Shown here: positions 47,041 to 59,623 of the stretch, piece by piece
Position numbering within the stretch: the first letter of the stretch is position 1
Layout: every line of letters begins with the position of its first letter
Assembly: GCA_023512835.1 (NCBI GenBank)
Contig: CM042092.1
Span: forward strand, 3,993,293 to 4,057,292
Direction: 5' to 3'
From: Taxillus chinensis
Taxonomy: Eukaryota > Streptophyta > Magnoliopsida > Santalales > Loranthaceae
DNA: 64,000 nt
Notes under the pieces: model-generated
Seen by the model: the letters and a program-made list of their open reading frames with translations, nothing else
What the model was told of the DNA's origin: nothing
Databases searched by the model: none
Program-made: the position numbers and the translations under genes

Positions 47041-48614
47041 AGGGAGCACCAAATTGAAGACCTCACTGAAAGAAAATTTTAAAGTGCCCTAGAATCAGTA
47101 TCAAATGATAAATGAGAAAATTTAAAAGCAAAACACCTGACCGCTCTCAATTCTGAATAAAAATGAATAAGTTATAGCCAAAATAGTTCTAACCCAAAAA
47201 AGTCAAACTTAATCAAAAGACAGTTAATGCCTCTGATCGAAAGGCTTAAAAATATAATCATACGAAATTGTTCAAAACATCAATTTAAGCAACTGTAGAC
47301 TTTTTCAAATCATTCCCACAAAATATCATAATTTGACATTTTAGGCGAGCATTAAATCCCTTGAGGCTTCGAGCTTCGAAAGCTTCAGCCATATGCTTTG
47401 ATGCTACCTAAAACAATGGCATTTCAAAAGAAAAAAGCCAAATTAAATATTTTGATTGATATGAATTAGAAATCTTACTTACCCATTTCTATTCTAAACA
47501 TAATTATGGGATTAAATTTCCTTTTCAGCCTATTCCTATAAAAAGGCCACGCAGGCACGCACAGAAAATAAAAAGAGGTAGTCTTTTTAGAGCAAAGAAC
47601 TACAAAGATCAAAAATACAGTAAAAGCAGGAGAGAGCCCAAGAGTTTAAAAGAGAGGCAGCCGGAGTCTTGAGAGAAAGATTAAATGACAAGTCTTCTTG
47701 CCTTGGACTAATGGAGGCCAAGAACTTGGAGAAAGCCAAGAAAAATTATCCAGATCCATGTTTTATTCTCACGTTTTTTTATAGGTATTCTTCAAAATAG
47801 GAAGAACTATCGTGAAAGGAGATACAACCGGGGTCTCTTAAGAATGAAATTTAAACAGGGGCATACTTGATTCGCAAGTGGTTGAAGATGATCATGAGAC
47901 TACGGTTTGTCTTCCAAGCTTGTACATATTTTTTCTTTAAATGATCATCTTTTTTTTCGCATTCTAGTGTTGGGATGGAATGGCCTATTCCTCGATACGT
48001 ATGACATTTGAAAGTTGAAACTATAACCGCATATATAAAGTTAATTATTTAATTAACTTTTTTTATTTCTAATTAAACTCATAAGTTAATAGAACTTATA
48101 AATTGGTATCCCACGAGCATCCACAATTTCTATTGATATATTTAAAAAGTTTAAAATATCAAAAATCAAATCAATTCATTTTAATTAGACTTTTAAGTAC
48201 GATAGTCTTATTAATTCCTAATATTACACATGTTAGGGTTAAAACCAACAATACGAGGATGGGTAAAAACCATCAATGTACTATTTTTGATAAGAAGATA
48301 GAAATATTTCCCACGATATGACACTATAAAAACAGAAAGAGAGATAAATTGAAGTGCATTATAAAGAGCCTGTGCATACAAGATGTGTGTCTCAGTGTCT
48401 GCCTGTGTTACTCTACTATAATCCTGTCTAATCGCTTCGGAATGCATGAGAATAGCCACAACAAATTCACATACAACTGCACTGAAGTAATACATATATG
48501 CATGACGTAAAATTAAGGCAGTGTTTTATATTACCCATGAATGTATATATTGATTGCTGCGGTTTTACATTACACTTTTCTTCTCTCCAAGGGAAGCCAA
48601 TATTTCTGACCTCA
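47041..48614. other. Intergenic, downstream of the receptor kinase
   Basis: AT-rich and without a recognised gene. The right end should hold the kinase 3' UTR. Confidence 0.5.
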
Positions 48615-51600
48615 TCAATAAGCATCTCCACCGAGCGGGGTTTCGGAGGTTGAAGACGGCGGCGTATCGCAGGTGGACTCTCTGGCACTGACCAACATAG
48701 CTATCACCTCTTTCATTGTCGGCCTATTAAGTGGGGAAGTGCTGGTGCAGAATAGAGCAATTTTGAGAACAAGTGACATTTCTTCAGCTGTTGCTTTTGA
48801 ACTCAGATCCAGCCGCTGGTCAAATATGGAAGATGTTGGCACAGAAGCATCATGGATTGATCTCCTCACCCAGGTGACGAGGTCTCCTCCCTGGTCAAGG
48901 GGCTGAACAGGAGACCTCCCAGTTAGAAGTTCTAGTAGAACCACTCCATAGCTATAGATGTCGCATTTCTCAGTTATTTTCATCGTGTAAGCATATTCTG
49001 AAATTAAACCAAACAATTGAACAGATAGCCCAGAGACATCTGAGTGAGACTTAACAAATAGTTAACTGTAAATTAAATTATTCATGTGAGTGCAAATTAA
49101 ATGTTCCATTTAAAAATGAAGAATGTGCACTAGAAAGTTGTTAGCACAGAATGTAAAGGCAAAAGATTATTTGTTTGGAGGCTAAGGTGATATATAAAAC
49201 AAACAGATACATGCAGAGTTGCAGACACACCATAACTAGAGGGGTGGCGAGGCATGGTGTGGCATGCACACATACATGCATGTGGAGAGAACTCAAAGCG
49301 GATCACATGAGTTTTAGGCCCGGAACTGCATTGTGACAGAATGAAGAACTCTGCATGACCAATGAATATTCTAGCTGCTCATAGATCAAACGCCTCTAGA
49401 TTTAACAAGTTATTTCTCAGAATTAGAAAGAGGCGTCATAGTATAGTGTTGCAACACAGGGCTGGAATTTTTATTTTTTTATTAATTTTTTTGTTTTTAA
49501 TTTCCGAAAAAATATAATATAAGAAAAACACAGATGCATAAATTCTTCGTACAGTAAAATGCATAAAAGTGGCATTCACCTGGGGCAATATAACCATAAG
49601 AACCTGCAACAGCTGACATAGATTTTGATTGGGCGAAGTCGATAAACTTTGCCAAGCCAAAATCTCCCACGTGAGCATGAAGCATTTCATCCAACAAGAT
49701 GTTGTTAGACTTTATGTCACGGTGTATGATCCGGGGCTTACAGTCAAAATGAAGGTATCGCAAACCTTCGGCTGCTCCAAGTGCAATCTCATATCTAGTA
49801 TTCCAGTCCAGACAAGAAGGTTGGTCATTTCCATGAAGCCTTTCTCCTAGGCTTCCATTTGGCATGTACTCATATAAAAGCATATTAGAATCCTGGTGAT
49901 GGCAGAAACCATGAAGCTTCACAATATTACAGTGCCTGATATTTCCCAGGGTAGCTATCTCAGCACGAAAGCTAACATCAGCACTAGTTCCTTGTCCACG
50001 GGACTTCAACCTTTTCAAGGCAAAAACGTCACCATTTGCCATAACAGCTTTGTAGACAATACCACATGCTCCCCTTCCTAAAATAGCACTCTCGGCAAAG
50101 TTTCCAGTAGCCTCCAAGAGGTCCTGGTAAGAGAACCCCTCTTTGGGGAAGTAGTAATTATCTAATAATTCAGGCTTTATTTGATCATCAAGTGGAGCAA
50201 AGGTAGTCCTCCGGTAATGCCTTACTACCCAGCAAATACCTACAGTCAAAAACAAAGATAGCATTCCAACAATGACAGAGATGATACCTATTAACTTTGC
50301 TTTTGATGAACCCCACTTCATCCAGCCTGGTTTTTCAACTATGGCTGGGCTCATTGAACGTTGACAATCATATGAACCCAATATGCACAAACCACTGTTT
50401 CCATCAAAATTGCTGGAATCCATCCTTTGAAATACAGAGGTATCCGGCACTGTTCCAACCAACTTATTGTTAGAAAGGTTGCATACAAGGAGGCTAGATA
50501 GTGCACCCATTGAAGCAGGAATTTCCCCTTCAAACTGATTGTTATTCAGGTAAAGTTCTTCCAACATCTGCAGGCTCCCTAAACTTCCAGGAATAATGCC
50601 AGAAAGGGCGTTGTAGCTTAAATTAAGTCCAATTTGAAGTGCACTAAGCTGACCAAGCTCAGCTGGAAGTTTTCCAGAAAAATGGTTCCCCCCCATTTGT
50701 AACTCTGTTAGTCGGGCCAGACTACCTAAGGTTCTGGGTATTGGCCCAGTCAATCTGTTATCAGACAGCTTCAGCAGTTCCAGGTTCACTAGATTGCCGA
50801 GTCCATCTGGAAGTACACCAGTGAAATGGTTTCTGCTGAGATCAAGCCTTTGGAGCTTAATACATTTCCCTAGTTCACGAGGAATAATCCCCACAAGATA
50901 ATTAGAAGAAATGTTAAATGCAACAAGCTGCTTCAAGTTTCCTATTTCAGAAGGGATTTGTCCCGCAAAGAAATTATTTGATAAAAGAAGCCTCTGCAGA
51001 TTTGCCATGTTTCCTACTTCAGGGGGTATCAACCCTGAAAAGCGGTTCTGATGTAGTTCAAGAGCAGAAAAATTGGAAAGAAGTGATAAGTCAGCTGGAA
51101 GGCTTCCCGTGAGCTGATTATTTCCTAACATCAATCTTGAGAGAGACTTGCAGTTCTTAATGCAGTCAGGAATATTTCCAGATAACTTGTTAGATCCAAG
51201 GCTTATAAACACCAAATTTTCAAAGTTGCAAAGAAGTTTGGGTATGCTACCAACAAATTGATTTGCAGACAAGTCTAAAAGGGTGAGAGAACTTTTACTA
51301 CCAAGAAGAGAAGGTATGGTACCCTCTATCTGATTGTCAAAAACTTGAAAGTTCAGCAAAGATGTGAGGTTCTGAAGCTCTAAAGGAATCACACCTGTCA
51401 GATTGTTTATAGACAAGTCAATTCTCAAAAGCTGATTCAAGTGTCCAAATTCTTTGGGAATAGTTCCCTGGAGGTGATTTTCGAATAAATAAAGCAACTG
51501 GAGATTAGGAAGCTGACCGAGTTCCTTGGGAATCGACCCAGTAAAATGATTTTCAGAAATATCAATCTCTATGGCATTGGTTAAATTCCCTATTTCTATA

Positions 51601-52511
51601 GGAATTGTACCATTCAATTGGTTTGTATAGAGGTACAACCTGTTGAGTTGGCTTAGCTTTCCTATCTCTTTTGGAATTCCACCACTGAATGAATTCCTAT
51701 GCAGTCCCAGCACCTGGAGGTTGCTGAAATTCCCAACCTCAGGAGGAATGTCCCCATAAAACAAGTTTTGCCAGATAACCAAAGTGGTGAGATTCTGAAG
51801 TCCCTGAAGCTCCGTAGGGAATGAACCTTCCAGTTGATTTTGTGCCACGCCAATAAGTTCTAAGCTCTTACAATTTTTTAGTTCAGGAGGTATTGAGCCT
51901 GATAGCATGTTCAAACCTGCCCTCAGGACTCTTAGTCTTTTCAACTTACCAATCGAGTTGGGGATTGACCCAGTGAGGTTGTTGCTGTAAATGACAAGCT
52001 GCTCCAGCATTGTCAAATCACCAATATCCTCTGGGATGTTACCGTATATAGAGTTCTCACACAAAGAAATTACAGTGAGCGTAGGATTTGAGACAAGCTC
52101 ACTGGGAAATTCTCCATGAAGCCTATTAGTACAAAGGTCAATAACCTTGAGTTTACCACACCCACCTAGACCTTTGGGGATAGGACCCGAGATGAAATTA
52201 TTGGACATATTGAACTCAGTCAAGTGAGGTAGACTGCAGAAGCTTGGAGATAAGTTTCCAGTCAAGTTAAGATTGTGGAGTTGTACAGAAGTTACCTTGG
52301 AATCAGTGCACCATATGCCAGTCCAATGGCAAGGAGACATATCTGAAGGATTCCAGTTCTTGAGGTAGTTATCAGAATCTATCAATAACTTTTTGAACTC
52401 CAACAGGAAAACCCCCTCATCATTTAACGACGTTGCGAGGCCAACACCCAAACAAATAATCAGAACCAACTGAAATTGCCTTTGGCTCTGGGAATGACCG
52501 TGCCCATCCAT
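48615..52511 (-). CDS. LRR receptor-like serine/threonine kinase, subfamily XI (At1g17230-like)
   Basis: Two exons (52511-49580 and 48997-48615) with a 582-bp GT-AG intron encode 1104 aa, close to the Arabidopsis At1g17230 product I recall. Residues 13-28 form a signal peptide. The LRR N-terminal cap ends in CHWTGIWC, and about 26 plant-type LRRs with GxIP spacing follow to about residue 690. A transmembrane helix spans 740-763. The kinase has a glycine loop GRGACG (812-817), Lys833, Glu851, HRD 930-932, DFG 950-952, and APE split by the intron (phase 1, inside the Glu codon). Arg931 makes it an RD kinase, so an active enzyme is expected at the plasma membrane. The ligand is unknown. The ATG at 52511 is used; the open frame further left starts with GTG and adds six unlikely residues. 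No stop or frameshift was seen. Confidence 0.96.
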
Positions 52512-53264
52512 TTCTGAAGAAAACACCACCGCATCTTCGTAAAGAACAATAAAATGACTTTTCTCTCATGAAAACAAAAATAAAATAAAAGATGGACATC
52601 AAAAATATCCATGGAAGGCAACTGTAATGCAGGTGAATTAACTAAAACTAATGTATCATACTACTACTAATATATATATATATATAAACACTTTCGCCAA
52701 AAATTGTGAAACAAATGCAAATCATGGGAACAATCTATTTCTGAAGAAACACCATGAATAATAAAAATTATGTATAATACTCAGATATGAAACTCTTTTA
52801 GGTGAAACCCATAGCAAAGGGAAAATCACGGCAAGAATTCTATTGATGAAAATGCTTCTCTCTCTCTCTGCCTATCAATTTCAGAAGAAACCCCATGGGG
52901 TCTAGGTGAGAGTAAGAAAAATTAAAAAAACCCATCTTCATGTTCTCATGAATTCTAGCTCTCTGACATCAGTCCATTAGCAGACAACTGCAAATCCTCA
53001 TGAATTCAAATCCATGTAAATTACTACAAAATTGAAGCTCTTTAAGTAAAAATATGGATCGTCAGATGATTTCTAAAGCTGTGTGTTGCAGATATAGATT
53101 GAATCTGAAGGATCATGCAAAGCTTGTTCACGCACCTATATCAAATTAATTGGAGGACGGCCTAGCTAATGAGTAGGATGAATAGCTGACATAAAAGATG
53201 CTCATAAAGAGAGTAATAAAAAAAATAAAGTAGTTTGATCCAACACGTTAGCTTTGAGATAACG

Positions 53265-53268
<4 letters not shown>

Positions 53269-53315
<47 letters not shown>
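53269..53315. repeat. (AT)n microsatellite
   Basis: About 23 AT units, followed by a short GT run. Confidence 0.95.
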
Positions 53316-53317
<2 letters not shown>

Positions 53318-53463
53318 GTGTGTGTGTAATATATATGACAGCAGCAGTGACTAAATTCACGAAAAGCGACGGATGCCCAACTGTGCCTGTATCTGATGGG
53401 CTATGAAAAGTGAGAAAAAGCAATAAAAATTAAATACGAAGCATGCACTATGTGATGAGAGTG

Positions 53464-53468
<5 letters not shown>

Positions 53469-53502
<34 letters not shown>
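53469..53502. repeat. (GA)n microsatellite
   Basis: About 17 GA units, roughly 1 kb upstream of the kinase start codon. Confidence 0.95.
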
Positions 53503-53506
<4 letters not shown>

Positions 53507-54686
53507 GTACCAAACTTACGGTAAATTTGCTCTGTTTTGGTCTCCCAAGTGTCCCCAACTTGGTTGGTTTAGTCCCCTCCTCCATAACCACAATCATAAC
53601 CACAGCCACTCCCATCTTTATTTTCTAGTCCCCATAATTACATTTCTTCGCACACGATCGTCAGTGATGTCCTCGCAGATTGGACAGCACTGCCCTGAGA
53701 AAACGCGGGCGACCCGACAGCTCACCGCCACCGTGTGTGTGGCCATTGCATGTCGTTTTCTTCACGTATCGTAACGCCTCCGTAGTATTTTCAGCTCGCC
53801 GTCGTATTTTCAATTAGTCACTGGACTCAAAGGAGCTCCTTCATTAATTCACATGCAACTAATTTTTTCCTTCAGATGCTCCTGAATTTTATGGGGATCC
53901 AACTATTTGTGTTTCGAGCAATGCCAACCGTCCGGGGTTGTAACACGGGGATAATCGTGACATGACAAACGGCAGTATAGCATATCAGATAAAAAAATAC
54001 AAATAAATCACTGTTCCATTCTACACTGCACCTTTCATTTCTCATCGTGTTTGAGGTGGATAAATTCGGATTAGTGCTGCCTTAGCTTTCCCATTTACCT
54101 TCTTTTCGCGATGGTTCAATACATCTGTTTTGAAATTTAATGTAATTCATATGTTCTATTTTGAAGCTCAACTTTAATTTATATACTTCAAAATTGGATA
54201 ATATTTGTTTTATATGGGTAGATTGATTACCATGATTGATGAGTTAGCAAAATAAATTTGGATTTCGAAAGCATTTTGTTTGTGATTATTGTTTAGATTT
54301 TTTTATCCAGTTTAGAGATTTGCGTTCTATATGTATACATAAAATTTGTTTGAAATTTGAAGAAGAATCGAATAAATATATTTCTCTTCAACATATTCTC
54401 ACGGACATGTATAGCAAAATATTAAGAAAACTAAACATATACAACCTACGATTCCTATATTTAACACCTCACATATATGTATAACATGTCTCACTTATTA
54501 CATATACTATTAATCGAAGCTTGGTTAGAATATTGCCAGTTGAAAATTTGTTCAAACATGAACAAATTGAATACACGGAGAACATAAAAATATTTTAAAT
54601 GAATGGTCAGGATTCATCACAAAGTTATCAAAATCACAAATGTGGACAACCAAGTATTGTTAGATTGGACATAAGGATGGATGATT

Positions 54687-55370
54687 AATGATTATTTTGG
54701 TAATGTTATACTTTTAATTGTGCTAGAAAAATAAGCTATGAAAATAAACATATGAGTGTTTAGTAAAATATAATTTTAAAAGTGTTTTTATTTTTAAAAG
54801 CAGTTGATAAGTGTTTGGTAGATTAAAAATAAAATTATTATAAAGATATAAAAGACATAAATATTCTTTTTTATTTTATTATATTAAAAAAAAACCTCCT
54901 CCTCTATTCCCACTTCAGCTGGCCCCTTTGCCCCCAGCCCTTGTCGGCACCCACCTCTATATGTGTCCCCCACTCCACACTCCCCCCTCCCCTACTCCCA
55001 TCCCCACCCTTGCTAGCTCTAACCCCCCTCCATCCCCACCCTTTACCAGCCCCCATCCCTGTGTTCCCCTCCTTCCAATACGGTAGTGCAAAAAGGAGGC
55101 TGTTTATTTTAGGTTTCTAAATTTTCATTTTATGATAGCCCTGATGATGTGGCTTAAGGCTTAAATTGGTATTTTTAAAATTTTCAAACTGCTTCCTAAA
55201 AGCTTATAGAAGCAACCTTTAAATTGTTTATGCTTTTGGGCAAAAAAGAACAAAAACTTATTTTATAAGCATTTTTTTAAAGTTTACCAAACAGCTTTTG
55301 CTGCTTTTGCTTATAAAATAAGTAAAAGCAGCCTCCCAATGGTAATGCCAAACTGGCCCTAAAATTGATC
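54687..55370. mobile_element. Non-autonomous hAT-like element with C-rich core
   Basis: The right end, reversed, reads AGGGCCAGTTTGGCATTACC and carries AAAGCTGTTTGGTAAACTT. The left arm carries TTTTGGTAATG and GCAGTTGATAAGTGTTTGGTA, a roughly inverted match. The core at 54895-55080 is C/T-rich and unlike the arms. No clear target-site duplication was seen. Confidence 0.4.
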
Positions 55371-56199
55371 GATGAGAATGAACAATTGATATGGACAACC
55401 AACTACTACAAAAAAAAATGAACTCTATCATACAAACCTTAAAGGGTGCCTATTTTTGTTAAAAATTAATGAAGAAAAAAATCGAAATACCTATTACTAT
55501 GAAATCTCAAACTTAAACACCAAGTATTTCAAAATTTTAAACATAAATGCTCATGATTTCAAAATCTCAAACATAAATCAACATCAACTCGAAGTCATTA
55601 AATACCAAAGGAAAGTCTAAAGCCATGAACCAAAGTCGAAACTTCAAACCGAACCAAAGTCCAAAATCTCAAACTGAAGTTAAAACTTCAAACTGAACTG
55701 AAGTCCAAAATCTCGAGCCGAAGTAACTCAAATCAAACCGAAATATTGTCTAACGGATGACGTCGAGTAGTTCCTTGAATAAAATTAAAAATCGAATTGG
55801 TAAGTACCCTTTGAATCAAATTAAATCTAAATTAATAACTCCCTGTAATCAATCTCATTATTTATTATTTCCAACGCAATCCAATTTAATATTCCATTTA
55901 AATATCAAATCAATAATTAATAATAATGTTTTCCATAAATCCCATATAAATAACATTAAATCAATATTTAATTTCCTAATACAACATTGACAACTCAATA
56001 GTTTTAATACTAATTTGACAATTAGATAATAACAATTACAATCTAGTGGCTAACTAGTTTAATTAAGTTAGGCACGGGACTTACAGCCATCACCACCAAT
56101 AATTCCTGCTATTCATTAGGACTCGACTGTTAAAAAAAGTTTCTATCGACCCAAGTTGATGATTTTCTCTAGATTAGTCAGAGTTGATATTCAAAGCTG
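55371..56199. other. Intergenic with short degenerate repeats
   Basis: 55620-55735 repeats CCAAAGTCCAAAATCTCAAA and ACTTCAAACYGAA motifs several times. No gene recognised. Confidence 0.5.
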
Positions 56200-57010
56200 A
56201 AACTTGATGTGCAACTACCATATGATGACTATCTTTGGACTTATAATTAGGTGGATAACCATGTAGCTTCTAACAACGATCGATTACATGTCCATAGATT
56301 TTGTAATTTGTGTAAAACAATCAATTCCTTCTTTGGTTCTTGAATGTGTTAGGACTAAAGGACCTTATTGGTTCATGGTTTCCTCGTCTAAGTGGGTTTA
56401 TCCTCACTACATAAGCAATTGAACCAGTGTGGTTGCTTATGGGTGGGTGTGAGCCAAGCTATCGTTGTTGTTCCACTTGTATGACCAGTGATAAAACTTG
56501 ATTGATGGAGAGTATTGGATTCATGAAAAGGATCGACCCTTTAACTTGAGAAAAAGAAATGTCAAGGCCTATTACGAAATACATTACATATTTTGTGGTA
56601 TGATGCTTGATCATGTTCTTTACACCTTCACGTATACACTTGCTACATGAGCATCCAAGTTTGTAATTATTGATCTTTTCCTACATCATCTTGAGCTTTA
56701 TGAAGTATATGCTAATAGAGTTGTGTTCTCGCTTGAGGTTCATCAATTCTCATCGTAATTGAAAGATCTTGGAGCCGTTTCATTGCTAGAATCAATCCTT
56801 CAGATCTTGCCATATTTCTTTTGTAATCGTTGTGTATCTGATACTTGCTGAAATATCTTTTGAGACTGAGTTCAAGATCCACAATACAACTACATCATTG
56901 TTGTGATTCCAACAATTCAATATGGCATGGTTTGCATTTCAAGTTTTAGGGATAGATCCATCAACAAGGCCTTTATTGTTCTTGACTAATAGTGCTAGTA
57001 GCATAGCACA
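56200..57010 (-). pseudogene. Ty1/copia gag remnant with zinc-knuckle trace
   Basis: The minus strand reads LALLVKNNKGLVDGSIPKT, then CWNHNNDVVVLWILNSVSKD and ITKEIWQDLKD (56990-56790). Near 56310-56235 it reads IYGHVIDRC, a stop, then KLHGYPPNYK, the distinctive copia gag CxxC-GH-C knuckle followed by KLHGYPP. Stops and shifts are frequent, and no pol follows to the left. Confidence 0.65.
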
Positions 57011-57040
57011 ACTCTAACTGGCATAGTTGTCTCTAGTGAG

Positions 57041-57515
57041 TGTTAGGAAATTGTGTCCCACATCGGAAGAAAGAGGAGAAAATCAAGGAGCTTATATGGT
57101 GAAATAGGCCCAAATTGTCATAACACGTTTTAAAATCGTGCGGGTTGATGTGGCAATCCCAAAGCGGACAATATTGTGACATGCCGGCGAGCATGCACCT
57201 CGGCCCATTGGTATCAGAGCTTTATTGTCCCCATCAAGTATTCCATTATATCGAAAGTCTTCTCAGTGTAGTTTATGGCCGAGCGACGTGTCCCAAGGTG
57301 TGCCGGTATCGGATTGGAATACAAAACCCCTATCTTTAGTTGATCGAATTAGTCTTCTCTCATTCAGAATGTACATTAATGAGGAACTTATATGGTGAAA
57401 TAGGCTCAAATTATTACAACGCATTTTAATACAGTGTGAACCAATGTGACAAGCCTAAATCGGACAATATTGTAACATGCCGACAGGCATACGCTTTGGC
57501 CCGTTTCTAACAGAG
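57041..57515 (+). mobile_element. TRIM with canonical PBS, partly decayed
   Basis: The LTR at 57041-57207 (167 bp) runs from TGTTAGGAAATTGTG, containing TCCCACATCGG, to CTCGGCCCA. It is followed immediately by TTGGTATCAGAGC (57208-57220), the exact initiator-Met PBS. A second LTR copy, lacking its start, lies at 57381-57503 and is also followed by a worn PBS-like TTTCTAACAGAG. No coding sequence is present. Confidence 0.7.
57208..57220 (+). other. TRIM primer binding site (canonical)
   Basis: TTGGTATCAGAGC directly follows the LTR end. Confidence 0.8.
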
Positions 57516-57815
57516 TTGTTGTAACACAGGGACCTGGCTTGGGTTCTCAGTGTGATGTAAGTAGTAATGATTTGATGGATCCTCGAGGTTAAGTTCGTTT
57601 CCTATGATCACAGGCATTATACCAAAGAACGTAGGTATAGGGGAGGAGAGGAATGGGAGTAGAAGATCGGAGCGTTGATATGAGATATTAACCTTCGATA
57701 CTAATGTTGGGACATTGAATCAATCATGAATATGAATCAAGGAGGCACACAAGAACATTGCAGTGGGTTGAGAGATATGTGACAACCCGTGATTGTGTCA
57801 ATTATTATGCTGGCC
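57516..57815. other. Intergenic, nothing recognised
   Basis: May include further TRIM internal sequence; no gene seen. Confidence 0.4.
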
Positions 57816-57818
57816 TTA

Positions 57819-58199
57819 GAGCATCCACAGTAGGTTTGATATAATTAAACTTTTCCTATAATTTAGGAAAAAAATACATATTTGTTAAAACTCATTCACA
57901 TCAGGTTTCCTAAAATAGGATATAGGGATATGTGAATAGTAAATCCTTATATTTAGGGATTTACTATTCATCCCTAAATATTTTTCCTATAATTTTTTAA
58001 TATATATTATTATACTTATAATATTTTTATTGGTGGTAATAAATGAAAAAATAAGAGAAAAAATAATATAAAATAAATTAAGTAATAAATATAAATAAAA
58101 ATAAGGAATGAGATGTTTGATATTTTTAAAAAATAAATAAATTATATACTATTTATCTCTAAAATAGAGATAAAAATGTCAAAATTATTATAGATGCTC
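57819..58199. mobile_element. MITE with TTA target-site duplication (PIF/Harbinger type)
   Basis: TTA at 57816-57818 and 58200-58202 flanks inverted ends GAGCATCCACAGTAGG and GAGCATCTATAATAAT (reversed right end). Internal palindromic stretches such as GTAAATCCTTATATTTAGGG with GGATTTACTATTCATCCC are present. It is 381 bp, AT-rich and has no coding content. Confidence 0.65.
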
Positions 58200-58202
58200 T
58201 TA

Positions 58203-59620
58203 TATATCAATCTTATTACAAAAACCTAATAAGAATAATTATTAGATTGCCCCTAATACTTATATCTTCAAATGCTCTTCAAGGTGAGCTTTAGGCTTGT
58301 ATTTTTCTTTCTCAACAACTCAGTCTCTAGTTCTAGGAGATCAAGCTTTATAATTATAATTTCTCGAAACTATAGCTTCAAATTCAACCTCTACATCGAC
58401 AACCGCTTCCTCCAAAGGTGTTCCTGTTTTGCTTTCAGTAGCCATGAAGACTCCTTGTTCTAAAGAGCTTTTTCACTCTACCTGGATATAGGATTCTTAT
58501 TGTGGAAATATTAATTGTTCCGATTTGCGGCTTTTGTGTGGCCGCCATTTTTTTCCCCACCTGTGCGTGAAGAGGGTAAAAGATCTAAGTGGAAATATTA
58601 TACTAAAATAAAAATTATTAAATTGGTTATCAATGGTCTAAAATAAATGAAATCAACCCATTGACGCCACTTTATTTTAGGTCCGCACCAACCGCGCCGT
58701 GTCTCAAAAGTGATCTTGTTGACATGCATGTGGATGACATATGACAAATCATCATCAAATCTACCCACTTCATTTTATTTTCTTCAAATTAATTATCAAT
58801 GGCTTACCTTTTCCTAAGTGGGACTTATAGAGAGAAGCGTTCTTGAAGCGGTACTCCCCTAATTCCGTCCTTTCAGTTCACATTTGCATGTCATATCACC
58901 CAGATTAATTGAGGCCACGAAAAAAAGTGATGTCCAGTTAAAATTATCCAATTCTGCTAAATTAATGGTGAAGCTGATCTAATTTGAAGTTGTACGATTA
59001 ACACTCGCACATTCAATTTACAAATTCCTTATTATTACTGCTCATGCTCTGCTCTCGCACTTAACTTATTTTTCATTCAGATCAATTACATATATTAGAT
59101 TTTAAATGCTTAATTATCATTGGATTTTCATTAACTTATAATTGATTAATAACTTTTCTAACGTGAGATAATTCTAACACGCTTCTCCTTCTCCTTACGT
59201 AGCAATGTAGCAATGTGAATAATACGATATAATTAACAATTGTAAATGAAACAAAACAATGGATAAGTTACTGAAGTATATATTAATAAAGACCCAAGTA
59301 GCCTTACAGCCGATTAATTTTAAAATGAAAGCACTTAAAACTCTAATAACGTATGATTCACTCTCGGACCGATGCACGGAGCTGAGGGTTAATCGTACTG
59401 ATGTTGGTTAGGTGCCTGCCATCACGATGGGTTTCATGGCGTCGTCACTGGAGCGTGGCAAAGGGATAGCAAAAAAAAGCGGAGACGGAAAAGATTCGGT
59501 ACTGGGGCGTGGCGGTACTAAAGACTCGGGACTAATGGTGTCAAAGATTCGGCTGGAAACCGCTTCACTGGAGCGTTTACCCATCGGAATTAGAGGCTGT
59601 CCATCACATGTGTGATAGGA
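58203..59620. other. Intergenic, nothing recognised
   Basis: Short frames at 58272-58463 and 59408-59629 show no recognisable domain and overlap on both strands. Confidence 0.5.
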
Positions 59621-59623
59621 TAA

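Larger units (their letters stand above)
52512..54680. other. Upstream region of the receptor kinase
   Basis: It holds the kinase 5' UTR and promoter, which I cannot delimit. Microsatellites are (AT)n at 53269-53315 and (GA)n at 53469-53502. No other gene recognised. Confidence 0.5.

Noticed and set aside
52512..52529. Six-residue N-terminal extension of the receptor kinase
   Set aside because: It begins with GTG, not ATG; the ATG at 52511 gives a normal signal peptide.
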